A stretch of DNA of 64,000 nt from positions 17,267,001 through 17,331,000 of the forward strand of contig OX344763.1 in NCBI GenBank assembly GCA_947034895.1, in the 5' to 3' direction. Of this stretch, positions 43,271-56,471 are shown piece by piece; within the stretch, counting starts at the first letter, position 1, and each line of letters opens with the position of its first letter. The notes beneath the pieces are model-generated. The model was not told where the DNA came from, made no database searches, and saw only the letters and a list, made by a program, of their open reading frames with translations. The position numbers and the translations under genes are program-made. Source of the stretch: Rhytidiadelphus loreus (Eukaryota > Streptophyta > Bryopsida > Hypnales > Hylocomiaceae).

Positions 43271-46007
43271 CAAAGAGTAATATTACCCTGAAGTACTCTT
43301 GGATGACTTGCTTGGATGAAAGTCATCTTAATTTGTGGAGATACTTTATCAAGTTGTAGCCCCATCTAATGGTTGGATTTGGTGTTACAAGAGTACATAT
43401 TTTTTTTTAAATTACAAATGTGGAAGTATGTCAAGTAGTTGACCAAGTATGTTTGTAAGGTAAGCCTTTGCATTGACTCTAGTTCAAAAACTAGATTTGC
43501 AAAAATGAGGGCATAGATTTAAAGAATACAAAAATTTCAAAAAATCATTGTGTGAAGACAACCTCATCTCAAATTCATTTCAACAAGTTTTATTCAAAAA
43601 ATGATAATATTATGTTTGTAATTGAATTTAGAAGGAATTTAAGAAGTTTTCTTTTCAAAGTTTATAAAAAAATATTGAGGATAGCATTGGTGAATCTAAT
43701 TGTATGTATAGAATCTAAAACTCAAAATCTACAACTTTTATTCATAAATCAATTCCAAAATATTCTTCCAAATAGTACTTTATAATGATTTTTCTCAAAT
43801 TATCAATTTTGGAGAGAAGACTCTAGATGTTTAGGGGTTAACGCCTTGAAGTGCAATTGATTTTGTTCCATAGAGAATGAAAGAAATCACTATTTCAACA
43901 CTCTTTCAATCTTTATAGGATTTTTGAAGTCTTATCCTAGGATTTAATTTGTTGGATGGCTTGTGAAATTCGTCATAAGTTCCAACAAATGTGAGAATAC
44001 CATTGGGTATGAAATATTGTATTATGATTAATTTCAATGAATTGAGAAAACTCTCTTTGGTAATCTAAAATTGTTAACTTGCTAAATGTGAACATTTCAT
44101 TGTCGGTAGTCTATAGTAGTGGTGACCTTGCCAATGGTGCCAAAAGAATCACTAGGCAATCTCGGCTATAAGAGATGAAATTCATCAACAAATCAAGGTA
44201 ACAAACAAGGGTTGATTGATCTGTTCTTTTGTTTTTATAAAAGAAAATTTTAAAAATGTTGAATATTGGGGGGCAAGTCAGATGTCTTTTGCTTTTTGAA
44301 TAGAAAAGAAGGGTGGGAAGGCACTCACTTGGCCATTCTTCTAACAATGGTGACCAAGGTTGTTGCTACTACTATCAGTATATGTCCCATTCCTTAAAAT
44401 TCTAAACAACCTTATTGTGTAGTTTTGTGAGTTCAGATGCATTTTCTATGATTTTTTGAATGATTCATTAAGAATTATATTTCAATAATTATTTAAGAAA
44501 TTGTGAGGAATTGCTATTTGGCATTTTCTTTTACACTTGAGGACATAGGCAATGGTATGAAAATCATCTTCAAGGCCATAAGAATTGTATTTTAGAAATA
44601 AAAATTGATTTTTTTTTCTTCTCACTTTTGTTGTTACAATGCAACATTCCATCATTTGGATTATAGAAAAAAACAGTTTTAGATTTTTGATAAATTTATG
44701 GGATATTTTGTTCTTTTCAAAGGGATTACAATAATGTAAGGTTCATAGGTCTATGATTTTTCTCAAAGCAAATTTAAGTTTTGATTTTTAGTATGCTAGT
44801 TTCCAAACCTAGTAATTACATCATACTAAAAGATGGGCAAACTACATTCATAATTGACTAATTCTCATTGAATTTTAAAGTCGAGATCCCATAAGGCAAA
44901 TAGTGAGAAAAAACACACTTTTACTTCACTCTTATAGATCTCAAATGGTAAGGAATTTGAATTTTTTTTATATGTGTTCTACATGAAGTTGAGACAAAGA
45001 CCTTACGATTACAATTAACTACATTTTTTCAATGAAAAATCTTGACACAAAAGTGAATTTTCCATTTGAGGGGGCTCAAAATGCTAAAGGAATTTTTGAG
45101 GTTATAAATGCCTCCGAGAGTTTATTGTAGGGGTTACTAGAAATAGATGAATTGCATCGAAGATTCTTGAAAAAGCAATTATTGTCTATTCTTCACAAAT
45201 GTGACTAATACAATCACTTGATGCTTTATATGTTTTATAGAAGTTTCTCAATCAATTCCTATAGGAATGAGAAGAAAATGATGACTTGCAAACTAGAAAG
45301 GTTTATGCCTAGATTCATCTTATATTTATATAATCTAGCAAGCTCCAAATCTGCATTCCCTTCCCTAGCAAGGACTTTAAGAGTGATATTCAATGCTGTG
45401 TTGGAATAGGAAATAAATTTCCAAATTTTCCAAAGTTGGTGTATAGTCTTATGATGATTTGAGAGTAGGAAAAAATGGCATTTCAGATTTAAATTTGCCT
45501 TGTTAAACTAAAAGCAACCAAAACCTTCAAGTCCAATGTTAAAATAGTTTCTGGAAAATTAACAACTAACCTCCCCTACTTTTTTTCAAGCCTCTCTCAA
45601 AAAAATTGCCAACCAATTGTCCCAATTTTCCTCTTGCAACCATTGCACTTGTCCATGTAGAATTCCAAAATTTCTTTTGTCCTTTTTTACAAAGATTTGG
45701 CCAATTCTAGGTTTGTGCATGAAAGTCCGCCCTTACTTAAGTTATTTGAGACTTGACGAATGAAAAGCTGATTAAATTCACCGACGAACAGACGAAAACA
45801 TCTTCATCCAACGAACGGATGAAATCCCGCCCCTGGGAAACTCTCCCGCTTCGGCTTCGGCTTCCTCCTCGCGACGTGTTCCACGGTGGACCTTGGAGAT
45901 CCCTGAATGAATCCCTTCCCATTTGAAATTCTCCAATTCTCGAACTGTGGGCAACATTGCATTGAATAGAACTCACAGTGTCTTTGGAAATCCCCACAGC
46001 CCACACA

Positions 46008-48572
46008 ATGGCAGCCATGGCGCTTCTGAGGATTCCCATGGCCATCAGAGGTGCAGTGGAAGGAGGTGTGGCGACTTGGCGATGGAGCTCTCGTGATGCA
46101 TTACTTCATTCTGTAAGGGGGCTGAGCGCTTCTGCGTCAGGAATCAGCGGAATCGAAGGAGCCGATGCTGGTGTTTCGTTGGTGCAGGGAGCGTCTCGAG
46201 GGCTGGGGCTGGAATTTGTAAGTCGGGACTCTGTCTTGCTTTGTCTGGAGGGTCTATGGGTTCTTGAATGAGGATTCGAATGCATCTGAGAATGCGTTAT
46301 TTGGATACTGTATGGAGTTGTTACGAAGGTTCAAAGTTTATTTTGGTTGATGGTCTAATACCTCCACTTGATCTCACTTGATCTGGTGTTGAGATGGTGT
46401 GCATCGTTTTTATCAGTGTGTACCTCTTGTCTAAGGTTTTAGGGTGGTACTTTTTTGAGTGGGATTTTTAATTGAGTTTTCAGCACTAGTGTAGTCATTT
46501 TCAGGTCCATGACCTGTAGTGATGTTTAGTACAGTGGAGATGTAAGGCCGGGAAGTGAATTATCGTACCTGGAAGGCAGGTTCAACATTTCCTGCCGAAT
46601 AATTATTTCATCTGCACGGAAACTAGGAATATCATGATGACATTCTGCAATATTCCGTTTTACTCGCACAAAAAAAACACTTGCAAAATAACTTTCAAGA
46701 AATATCGGCATCCAGCATCCATTTTTTGAATTATTTTTTGCCGACGACAGTGACCACCGGGTACAGTAGTGAAGTGGCGCTCGTGATTAGGCTTGAAGTC
46801 ACAAGGAGGTCATTTGCGATCCCCGTCTGTTAGAATCAGCATTTTCCCCTTGACCTAATAGGGGATTTTAGTCTCAATTTCCCCTTTGGCATAACTTCCT
46901 GTGAGCTGCAGAATTGGGGTTTTTTCTTTTTATTATTGTCTGATTTGTGCCTTTCTTGAGTGGATTTATCAGGTACGACAGCTGCTGGAGAAAGAAGGGG
47001 GTCACGTCATTGCAACTTGTAGGGATCCAGTGAATGCAGAGTCCTTGGCGTCTCTCAAGGACCAGCACTCAGCCAGATTGACAGTGTTGCCTTTAGATGT
47101 GACGAAGGAAGGTACAATTGAGGTAAATTGTGCTTCATAAGTGAAATGAATATGGCATTGCTTACTTTCACGGGATTGGATTTGTTTATAAGCTTCTGGT
47201 CTTCACTGCAATGTGTTCCTACAGACATGAACATCCAACGAACTAATCACAAGATTTGATTCGATGCTGTGATGATAGTAGGACGCAGCCAAGCTTATAT
47301 CACAGGAGCATGGAAGGCTAGATGTACTCATAAACACAGCGGGTATCCTCCATGTTAACAATCTTAAGGTCCACCCCGGTGAGTGCTACCTTTCATTTAG
47401 GTCTCAATTTAAAGGATTCGAGTGTCATGGACACCTTCAACTATTTGATTGAATGGCCGTGTTTTTCTTTTTCTACCTCTTTTTCCTTTGATTGCAATCA
47501 GTCTTCTAATTATGAGTTTTGGTGATGGCGTCAACTGTAGAGACTGCGTTGAGCAAAGTCAATCCAGAAGCGATGACAATTGTTTATCAAATTAACGCAG
47601 TTGGGCCACTTCTTGTCATGAAGGTGCGAAACCGTTTCTTATACAGTAATTTCAGCATCCTGCTTCAAGAAGTACAATTCACAGAATTTTAGAGTACTTA
47701 TTTAGAGTAGTTGGTTTAGCATCTACGTAAGATTGGCAACATAGTCTAGTGAATTCACATTTGCAGCTAATATGTTCTGTCACAATTGGGATTCTACAGC
47801 ACATGGCAGCTCTGTTGAAAAAAGGAGGGGGAAAGGGCACAAGTAGACCTGTGGCAGTGATAGCTAATCTCAGTGCACGGGTGGGATCCATTGGCGATAA
47901 TGGAACAGGGGGCTGGTACGCATATCGTGCATCAAAGACTGCGCTTAATCAATGTAAGTATGGTGTCCACCTTTTTTCATACACAAAAAGAGAACCTCCA
48001 AGGCTCCACCACACACCTCAAAAACCCTGCTTGTGTTAAACCCTGCCAATTGTGATGCCATTTAAGCAGATTTTACCGTAAACCCTAACAATTGTTTTGT
48101 GGCTAAGCTCTTTGGAATATCAGGTATTCTATTAGTTAGTGATACTTTTCGTAGTTCCAACTTCTTGTTGCTGTTTTTTGATATGAAGAAATCCGGTAGA
48201 TCAAAAGAAGCATCTCCAATTAAACTCAATACCGCAGTACATTCTGTCCAGGTGCATGAGTGACTTTGACAAAGTATATAGAGAACAGTTGTGTTTACTT
48301 TGCTGTTCGTGACTGTGTTCTCTGTATGTCTTGCAGTGACCAAGACAGCATCGATAGAGTTTGCAAGAAAAAGGGATCCCATTGTGAGTATATTGCTTCA
48401 TCCAGGAACGGTAGACACCGACCTTTCGAGACCATTCCACCGCAATGTACCACAAGGCAAGCTCTTTACAAAAGAGTATTCTGTGGAGAGGCTGCTGGGT
48501 ATCATCAATAGGGTAGATGCTAAGGACAATGGAAAGTTTTTTGCCTGGGATGGGCAAGAGATAGTCTGGTGA
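46008..48572 (+). CDS. Short-chain dehydrogenase/reductase, organelle-targeted
   Basis: An NAD(P)-dependent SDR; the substrate is unknown. Exons 46008-46217, 46973-47122, 47282-47378, 47541-47623, 47800-47953 and 48337-48572 give 930 nt, 309 residues. The first ~50 residues are Ala/Arg/Ser-rich without acidic residues (MAAMALLRIPMAIRG...), consistent with a mitochondrial or plastid transit peptide. The cofactor loop is Q60-G-A-S-R-G-L-G67, where the usual Thr of TGxxxGxG is Gln. NTAG follows the fourth strand. The catalytic residues are likely Ser205 (NLSARVGSIG), Tyr222 and Lys226 (YRASK). HPGTVDTDLSRPF near the C terminus is the usual PG motif. It resembles the C-factor-like SDR group of plants. 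Family secure, enzyme role not. Confidence 0.92.
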
Positions 48573-48899
48573 ATTATAAAAATTCGTGGTGGATTATCTC
48601 ACTGGAACTATTAATTTTACGTGCAACACGATTCTTTTTAGTGTTACCCTTAAAGGCACAGTATGAATGATTGTATCACATATTCCTGAAGTCGCACAAT
48701 ACGAGGGATCCAATTGTTTTTATGCAGAATTTTGGAAGAATCCAGGATTATACTGGAAACCAATCAGTTCATTTGTAAGTCAAAATTACTCAAATTAAGA
48801 AATAAAGTCTAAACGTGACTAATGCGTTGATCGAGTGCTCTGAGAAATTGAATTCCATCTGCTTCAGTGTTCAATGAAAGAAACGACGTTGGGAAATTA

Positions 48900-49880
48900 T
48901 TAAGTGACATAATGTCATGAGCTTGTTAAAACTACCGGTGCTGGGCCTAATACCGGCTTTGGACTGAGGGCTTGAATCAGAAGCTTGAATCAGCTTCTGC
49001 GTCCATCACAACTTCAGCTTGAATCAGAGTATCGAGGGAACACGAATCCCACAATTAATTCAACGGTTGCAGCGCAATAGTCTGAATGCTCATGACCTAC
49101 GTAAGCTTAACACATAAAAATTCTGCAATCTGAAGCAGACTTTGTGTTCTGCATCGGGTACAGTGGCTCCACCGTTGTGATGGAAGGGAAAGTCGCTGAC
49201 GCTCTGTTGACGGCGACTTTCATGTAAGATTATCAATGGTTCTCAAGGAAACCCTATGCTAGTCAGCAATGTAGTCTCCTCAGGTCAAATTTCTGTTAAA
49301 CTGTCATGGCTGCAGAGGCAGACAATCCAGAAAGTATTTTTCCTCATTGGAGTTCATCACAAACAAAGATTATGTAGCCAGGAACCTCATGAAGGGAAAG
49401 ACTCGATGAAAGAAGCACAACCGATAACATAAAAAAGCTTTACAGACAACGACATAACAAGAGACTGTCACTGAAAGAGAACCCGGACAGTTCCGAGAAA
49501 CGAAACGTCCATGGACTGATCAGCGTGCTTGCACATCCATCTTTGCACACTTAGTTTAGCTGAACGTCACTCATTCAATCGACCAACTTCAGGAATGTGC
49601 AAAATTAGAGGACACGAAGATTCGCAGTGACCTCGCAAGGAAAATATTACAGAAGCAAGCGTGAAACAATGAAACAACAAATTTAAAAACAAAACCGCCG
49701 CTGCCAATAGATTCGAGGCTGTACGCGCACAGCGTCACGAGGGTTTGAAGAGGGAGAGTGAAGATCTATAAGTAGTTCACGACGTCGACTGCGGGATGAA
49801 GATTAGGGTTAGGGTTAGGGTTTCGTGGTGAGATCAGAGAACTCGGGCATTGAAGTAGACTTTACTTTTCATTCTTTGCT
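48900..49880 (-). other. Possible non-coding transcription unit, telomere-like box
   Basis: About 1 kb of balanced base composition lies between AT-rich blocks and lacks any open frame of 60 codons on either strand. Its right edge holds GATTAGGGTTAGGGTTAGGG (49801-49820). Read on the minus strand this is an AACCCTAACCCTAA box, as seen in plant leaders and promoters. This suggests a minus-strand transcript starting near 49.85 kb. Three copies of GCTTGAATCAG occur at 48970-49030, two of them enclosed in a small CAGAAGC/GCTTCTG hairpin. Alternatively it could be a leader for a gene too decayed to see. Confidence 0.3.
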
Positions 49881-52800
49881 TTCCGAGGTGGGGGCTCCAA
49901 AATTAGGTGGGGGCTGCACCAATTGTAGCGAATTTGAAAAAAAAAATTCTGGGTGACTCAATATAAGACAATCTTTTTAAGTGATTTATGATAAAGTTTT
50001 ACCAAAATTCCCTTAAAAATGTGGCTAAATAGTTGCATTTTCTTTTAGGCATTTCAATAGAATAAAACATTTGGTATCCCCTAAAGTTCTTCACTATTTT
50101 TTTGTCTTGAAACACTCAATAATTGCCATTTCTAGTTTCCTAAACCTAAATTAGGAAAGAAAAAAGATATATTTATTAATATACATTTATTAAATTATTT
50201 TAAATTATTATTATTATTTTAACTACACAATCTTGAAGTTCACTACTCTAACTATCTCCAATAAATATTTCAGCATGTTTGACCATATAGATTGAAAGAT
50301 TATAGTATATGAAAATTGGGTAATAGTGTTTTGGGGTCTTGCTGAAGTAGATTTGTCAACTTTGACTACTATGTATTTGACTAATGTGTATTTGAAAATA
50401 CGGAAATTGTTGCACTACAGAAAGTTAGGAATTTATAGAACTGTGTACTTCATCAATTAGGTAGTTGATTGATAAGTTTCAAAGGAATTGGATGATAGCA
50501 ACATTTTCCAAAAGAATTGTAAAGATTATAGGAGACCAAGGACAAGAATGGGTTAGCCAAACAGGGGATTCTCTAAATTCTTTTAGTCAATAAAAATTTC
50601 TTTGGGGGGATTTGATCGAATATATTTTTTAAATCTTTATGTGAGTAATATCTACTTTCAACTTGAGAGAAAAATTCAAAAAATAATGTTCAAAATTCTC
50701 TTTCGGAGAACTTGCTGATGGTTTTGATAAGCTCTATGAAAGCTTATTGTCTTTTAGCTAGGAATTAACCATTGGTCCTCTTGTCCTATCATAATCATCA
50801 TGGAATAAAGCCTACTTGATCCATCACTAATCTCCAAATGTCTTTCAAACCAACATTTTAAAATAATGTTACACATTAAATATTTTCATACTAGTTAGGA
50901 TAAATTGACCTAATTGGTGAATACCAACATTTCAAAAGTTGTTAAAAGATATTATGGTTTAGGGAATTAAGCAATGATAAATAAATTATTTTAAAATAAA
51001 ATAACATTATAATTTGGATTTCTAAATATTGTCCACTAGAAAAATAAATATTTCACATCTTCTTTGTTATTTTTTTCACATTTAACCACATTATTTGTAA
51101 ATTCATTGTGAATCATTATTATTTTTTTATTTTTTTATTTTTTAAAAGGTTGGATATTTAATTACAACTAAATATTTATATTTGATGTAGATATTTTTTA
51201 TTCCATTTGTCTCAAATATAGAAATAATTGGTGTAATTTGTCAATAACATTTATAATTGTCACACCAACAAATAAGGTAGGAAATTTTTATTAACAATTG
51301 AATGTTGTTAAATATCTTAATTGTAGTGTATTGGAAATATAACTTCCTAAAAATATGTAATGATCCAATGTTTATGAATTTAATATTTATTAACAAACAA
51401 TTGTAATTCAAATAGAAAGAATCCTACAAGATTCAAATAATCCAAAAGTCTCTTTTAATGCTTAATATTTAAAGCTTTTATCCTATAACCATTAATTTAA
51501 CCTTGGAAGGATGCAACCATTCAGTCATTCACAAACAAAATAGTTACCAAAATACTCTCATTATTGAACCAATAGGTGCATTCTCTTATTTCTACAATGA
51601 AGTCATCTTTAGACCTTTTAGGTTAGCAATGTCCTTACAAAGATGAACTTTAGTCCCTGACTTCAACCATCATGAAAAAAATATTTCTTTTACAAATATG
51701 CACGTAGTATAATTCAAAAAGTACAAGTACATTTTTTTTCTCAATTATTAATTTTTCTTCAAATCAAAAAATGGCCCTTTAAATATGACTAGGATTCTCT
51801 TTCTCATCGAAGGTTTCAACCTTTTATTTTTGGAAATATTAGAGATATGGCGAGAGATATGGTTCACAGGGATCATGTTTTTTTGGTTATTTGTTCAATG
51901 TTTTGTAGATTTTCACATAGATATTAGAGCCTCTAAACAAGGGTCCTCGTCAATATCAACCTCAATGAATAGAACAAACCTCCCATTATGAGGGCACTTC
52001 TACACATGTACCTTCATCAAGGAGAAGATATAAACCAACATCTTCCACAACAAGATACCAAATGTGATGTTTGTAGCATATGCTAACAAAAAGAGCCCGC
52101 ACAAAGATATGTTGGGTCAATGCATGACATTGGTGTACTAGTACAAGAGATCCTCTAATTGGGATGTAACTTCAAGAAGCAAGTGCCTTGCCTATATTGT
52201 CAATGAGTCAAAGATAGTGCAAGGTCATTGGTTGTCATAGAATAAAGTTAGAAGAGGTAGATCCATTAATTATGGATTTTAAGCCAAGCACAATAAAATG
52301 GCTAGTGAATAAATTGCCCTATAATGAAACCCTTCTAAAACCCTACACCCTCATCCAAACCCTCCCTAGAATCCTAATTACAAATTTTGCATTACAAATT
52401 CATAACATTAGTTGGTGAAATGATATATCTAATTGCATTATACTTTATAAATTTGATTTAACACTTTATAGCTTTTGTTTGAAATTCATTGTCAAACTAT
52501 TTTTTGAAATTATACTTTATCACGTATTCATGTTTTGAAAATTTGGACTATTTTTGACAACCTAATGCCCAATGCAATAAATTTATGGTCGTCACTTATC
52601 TTTTGGTAGCAATTCTTGGTGATTTTTTTGTTTGATTTTTTTGTGTGAAGAAAAAAAAATATTGCCTTTGATTAGGTGTAAATTATACATTGAAATTGCT
52701 AGTGCCTAATTTTCTTTATGAAGAAATGAGCACAAAGCTTACAACATCATTTGAAGTATTCACCATTAGATGTTTTTTGAGGCCAATGACTAACAAAATT

Positions 52801-54089
52801 CACAGTTTGCAAAAGATATAAATTGAGTTTTTGGTTAATTTTCAAAGTGAAATGCTCTTGAAATTGATTAGAAAAAGATAAATAGAATTTTTTTTAATAT
52901 TGATAATATAAATCATTTTTATTTATGATTCTTAGTATAATCCTTTTGAAGAAAACCTCAAAAATTTATAAAAGATATCCTTTATAGTACTTCTAAGTTT
53001 TATTCAAGATCCCTAAAGATATAAAAAAATTCTTGAATAGCAGCAACCAAATCCATTAATATGTAGTCACTCATTTTTTGGATGAAAATCAAATTTTGTC
53101 TACATATTTGTGCTTTATTCATATATTGACCCCTAAAGGACAATGAGTATTTTAGAAGAGGAAAAGTCCCAAACTGCCAATTTTTGATGCATTATGCATT
53201 ATGCAAAATCAAAATTTTATTTTATTTTATTTTTTTAGAATTCCTACTGTAGAAAGTGTGTTAAACAAGTAAAGCAATGTGTGGAAAAAATATCAGCCCA
53301 TTTGATTGCGTGGATTGAGAGATTATAACATTTGAAGTGAATCAAAACCTTTTTTCCATTCTTGGTGAGTGAGGTTAGCAAACTTTGAGCCTTCTTGAAG
53401 TAAAAAATTTTCTTTACAAAAATATGAGGATTTTCACCATTCATAAATATATTATGTTAGATTCACTCATGAAAAAATTTAGAAGCAAATATGGAATCTA
53501 GCATACTCTAAATCATCCTACAATGCAAGGAGGTTAGGTGAATTGGCAATACACTAGTCATTTTTTGATGATTTCTTGTGCAATAAGGAATTTAAAAAAA
53601 ATCCAAACAATAAAAATTTAGAAACAAACATTTGAAATACATGAGAAAAAATTTCAAGAACTTTTGACTTCACAAATTGTGAGATAATGAAGCTTGAAGT
53701 TCAAAGAATTTTTTTTCTTCTCAAAACCACCCTGACATACTAACAAAGTTTGACTCCTCTTAGAATGTGATTTGACAACTAAAACATAGTGCTTTTTTCT
53801 ATACAACTATATGCCATATTTTATTAGTTACTAGCATGCCACATTTCAAAAGTCAATGAAGGTTTTAACAAAAGATGCTCCAATGATGCCCAAATTGCCC
53901 AAGCTTTAAAAAAAGTTTAGGATAGCATAACTCTTAATCCATGCACCCAATTGAAAAAATAATAATATTGTCACTAAAATTATACATGTCTACACCTTGC
54001 GTAAAAATTTGGTAAACAACCAACCAAAAATGACTTTGTTCGGAACCTACCCATATTGTGAACTATACATTCAACAAACAATTGTCCTT

Positions 54090-54339
54090 TTAACCCCTGA
54101 GCGCCCGAGGGGCCAAAATATGGCCTCTCCATTTTTGAAAGATGTCCTTGTTTGACTCTTATAATCTTTTCAATGGTACGGTAGAAGGATGCGTCCTTCT
54201 CCATGTATCTTTGGACATGTCTCTACTATCAATTGGTATGGTCAATTAGTGTAGATCTTTTTTTAGGTGATAGTTTAATTGGAATGAGTATAGAAAGTTT
54301 TGGATTTTTGTGAACATGGGTTGGACGCTCAAGGGTTAA
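54090..54339. repeat. 250-bp element with 17-bp terminal inverted repeats
   Basis: Left end TTAACCCCTGAGCGCCC and right end GGACGCTCAAGGGTTAA; the complement of the latter matches the former at 15 of 17 positions. The outer TTAA could be the target site. No coding capacity. Its termini resemble the TTAACCCCTAAAGGACC ends seen near 1170 and 55650, so it may be a short relative of that family. Confidence 0.6.
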
Positions 54340-56471
54340 GAGTTAATTTTGATGATTTCACCATAATTTTTTAACAATAATCATCGATCATTTGGCAACC
54401 CCAAAATGTTTTTTTTAAATAGGGTAAAAACATCAATTTAAAACAAATTACTCCTAAAATTTCCCTTGATGAATTTTCACCACTAGAATTATTAATACCG
54501 GTCATCCCACCCTCTGAATGTGGCATTTATTTGATTCTACTTGGCTTTATTTTATTCAATTTGGCTGGACCCAAGTGGGGGTGGGGGCAAAGAAAAGCGC
54601 GTCTCAGTCAGCAAATGGATGGGATATGAACTCCCAGTCACTTGGCCAAGGTAACCGAAAACTCAGCATGCCTGATTCTTACCAAAAAGAAATCTAATCT
54701 AAAATATTATTATTATTGGCTTTCTCTGGACGGGGATCGAGGCTTTGAAGGTCCACGTGAGGAAGTTTGAGTAGGACTTTTACTTGAAAAGTGAGTCAAT
54801 GCTACAAGGACACAACCTCGTGTAGTCAATAGTTGTCTATGTTTTTGAAATTCTTTAAATTTACCATTGTCGTGTCATGAAAGATCCAAAGTGTTTGATG
54901 AATGACTTTCAAGGGGCCTTTGGAAATGGTAAATATTCGTCGTGTTGGAAGATATATGGGGGTTGATGATCATGGTGATGCGCCCATTGTTTTAGGTGAG
55001 TCCTCATATGAACATAGTGCCTTTCTATTGTGAAGAGCAAAAAATTTATGAATGGCTTTTTTTGCATATTTAACTGTAAGATCTTGCACAAGACTTGTAT
55101 AAGAATGTGTGGGAGAATTTCAAAAATTTTCATTGTATAGATTGTAGGATATGTGCACTTGAAGTGAAGAAAATAAGTTTTTGAATACGTTCCATGATTA
55201 GATTATTTGATTTTGAATCTTCTTAATTAAATTTTTTTGCACTAAACATTTGGAATTCAAAATTTTTTATGTTGAAGATTTGAGTTGAAATTTTGGGAAA
55301 AAAAAGTTAAAAACACACACTTGATTTTCATTCTTTAAAAAATTGTTAAATAGAAGTATTAAGAGATTGAAGGGAAAACTAAATAGTCAATAGCTTCAAA
55401 ATGGAATTGAACCACACTGATCCCAATTATAGTGAGATTATTCTAGCAAACATATTTAACCTTGTGGAACTTTTCGTTTTTGAAAATTGATTTCCAAATT
55501 TTTTCTCTTAGGTACCAATTGAAATAAAAATTATATTTCCTAAAGGCTAATGTGTTTTTCTATGTTAAGAATTTTTTTCAAAAGATCGCTTAAAAAATTG
55601 AGGATATACGAGCCTACCCAAAGTCCATTTTGTTCATCAAGGGGACTTTGGTACTTTAGGGGTTAAGTAGGTACAAGAGATTATTCCAAATTGTTTGAAG
55701 AAAAGAGGCAATTTTTAATTTTTAATTTTTGGCAATAGCTAAAAATTCAACAAATAAAAAAAAAAAACTTTTAGAATTCTAGTAATGAGATTAAGTTGAA
55801 AGGAATGTATGAATTGATTGTTGCAATTGCACTATGATTTTATACACATCAACTCAATAGAATTGACCTACCCTTAACACTTACTTGAAAGTAAACATGT
55901 GATTGAAATCCATGGCACTTACGTTATCCCATATAGATAGTTACACGTAGTTGCAAACTAAAAAATAAAAGTTCAAAGAATGAGATTATTAAACCTTTGG
56001 ATGCCCTATCTTCTAGGATTAGAAAGAAGAGGTCATAGCTCAAAACGCATAGGATTCCATTTCCAAAGCCAGTAGTTGTTTGTTGTATTTTTCAATTGAA
56101 AAATCAAGTTTCTTGGCTTTGGAATGAAGGGATAGGCATTACCAATTGAAGCTACATGTGAAGCTACATGAAAATTTGACTAGGATCTTATTCCAAAAAC
56201 AAGTCATGGCTATAAACTCCATGGACACGACTTTTTATAGTGTAGTGTCTTGTTTCATACATTCTAACATTTGTTTGTTTTTCCAATTTCAATATATGTT
56301 AGTATATTGGATTAGAAATTGAGATATCGACTTGATTTTGAAGTCCATAATAATTTATTGATTTCTACTATTGGTTGATTTTTTTTAGAACTTCAATCAA
56401 AACCCTAATTTAAGTACATTTAGACAAAGAGCGGGGCCCGCCTAACTACCCCCAACGATCATTAAAATCAG

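Larger units (their letters stand above)
42522..45940. other. AT-rich intergenic DNA between hyccin and SDR genes
   Basis: It holds the second copy of the ~140-bp repeat (42694-42832) and a clear MITE (43050-43270). Then comes AT-rich sequence whose TTTAGGGGTTAACG word near 43830 resembles the ends of the dispersed repeat family. Open frames (for example 43552-43785) are AT-biased and unlike any protein I know. Confidence 0.55.
48573..56400. other. Long gene-poor region
   Basis: About 8 kb without a recognisable protein gene. 48900-49880 is GC-richer and free of open frames (see its own entry). 49930-54600 is very AT-rich. 52000-52380 is less AT-rich and might be a decayed retroelement or gene fragment, but frames are interrupted. 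54090-54339 is a small inverted-repeat element. 55600-55700 again has the TTTAGGGGTTAAG terminal word. Confidence 0.5.

Noticed and set aside
49290..49390. Possible box C/D snoRNA on the minus strand (GTGATGA ... CTGA)
   Set aside because: No terminal stem and no convincing D'/C' pair or rRNA-complementary guide could be seen.
49801..49825. Interstitial telomere remnant
   Set aside because: Only three repeats of the 6-base form TTAGGG, not the plant 7-base TTTAGGG array; better explained as a leader/promoter telo-box.
51785..52330. Possible retroelement fragment (less AT-rich patch and a 68-codon frame)
   Set aside because: I could not find reverse transcriptase, integrase or gag motifs, and the frames are interrupted; left as unexplained intergenic DNA.
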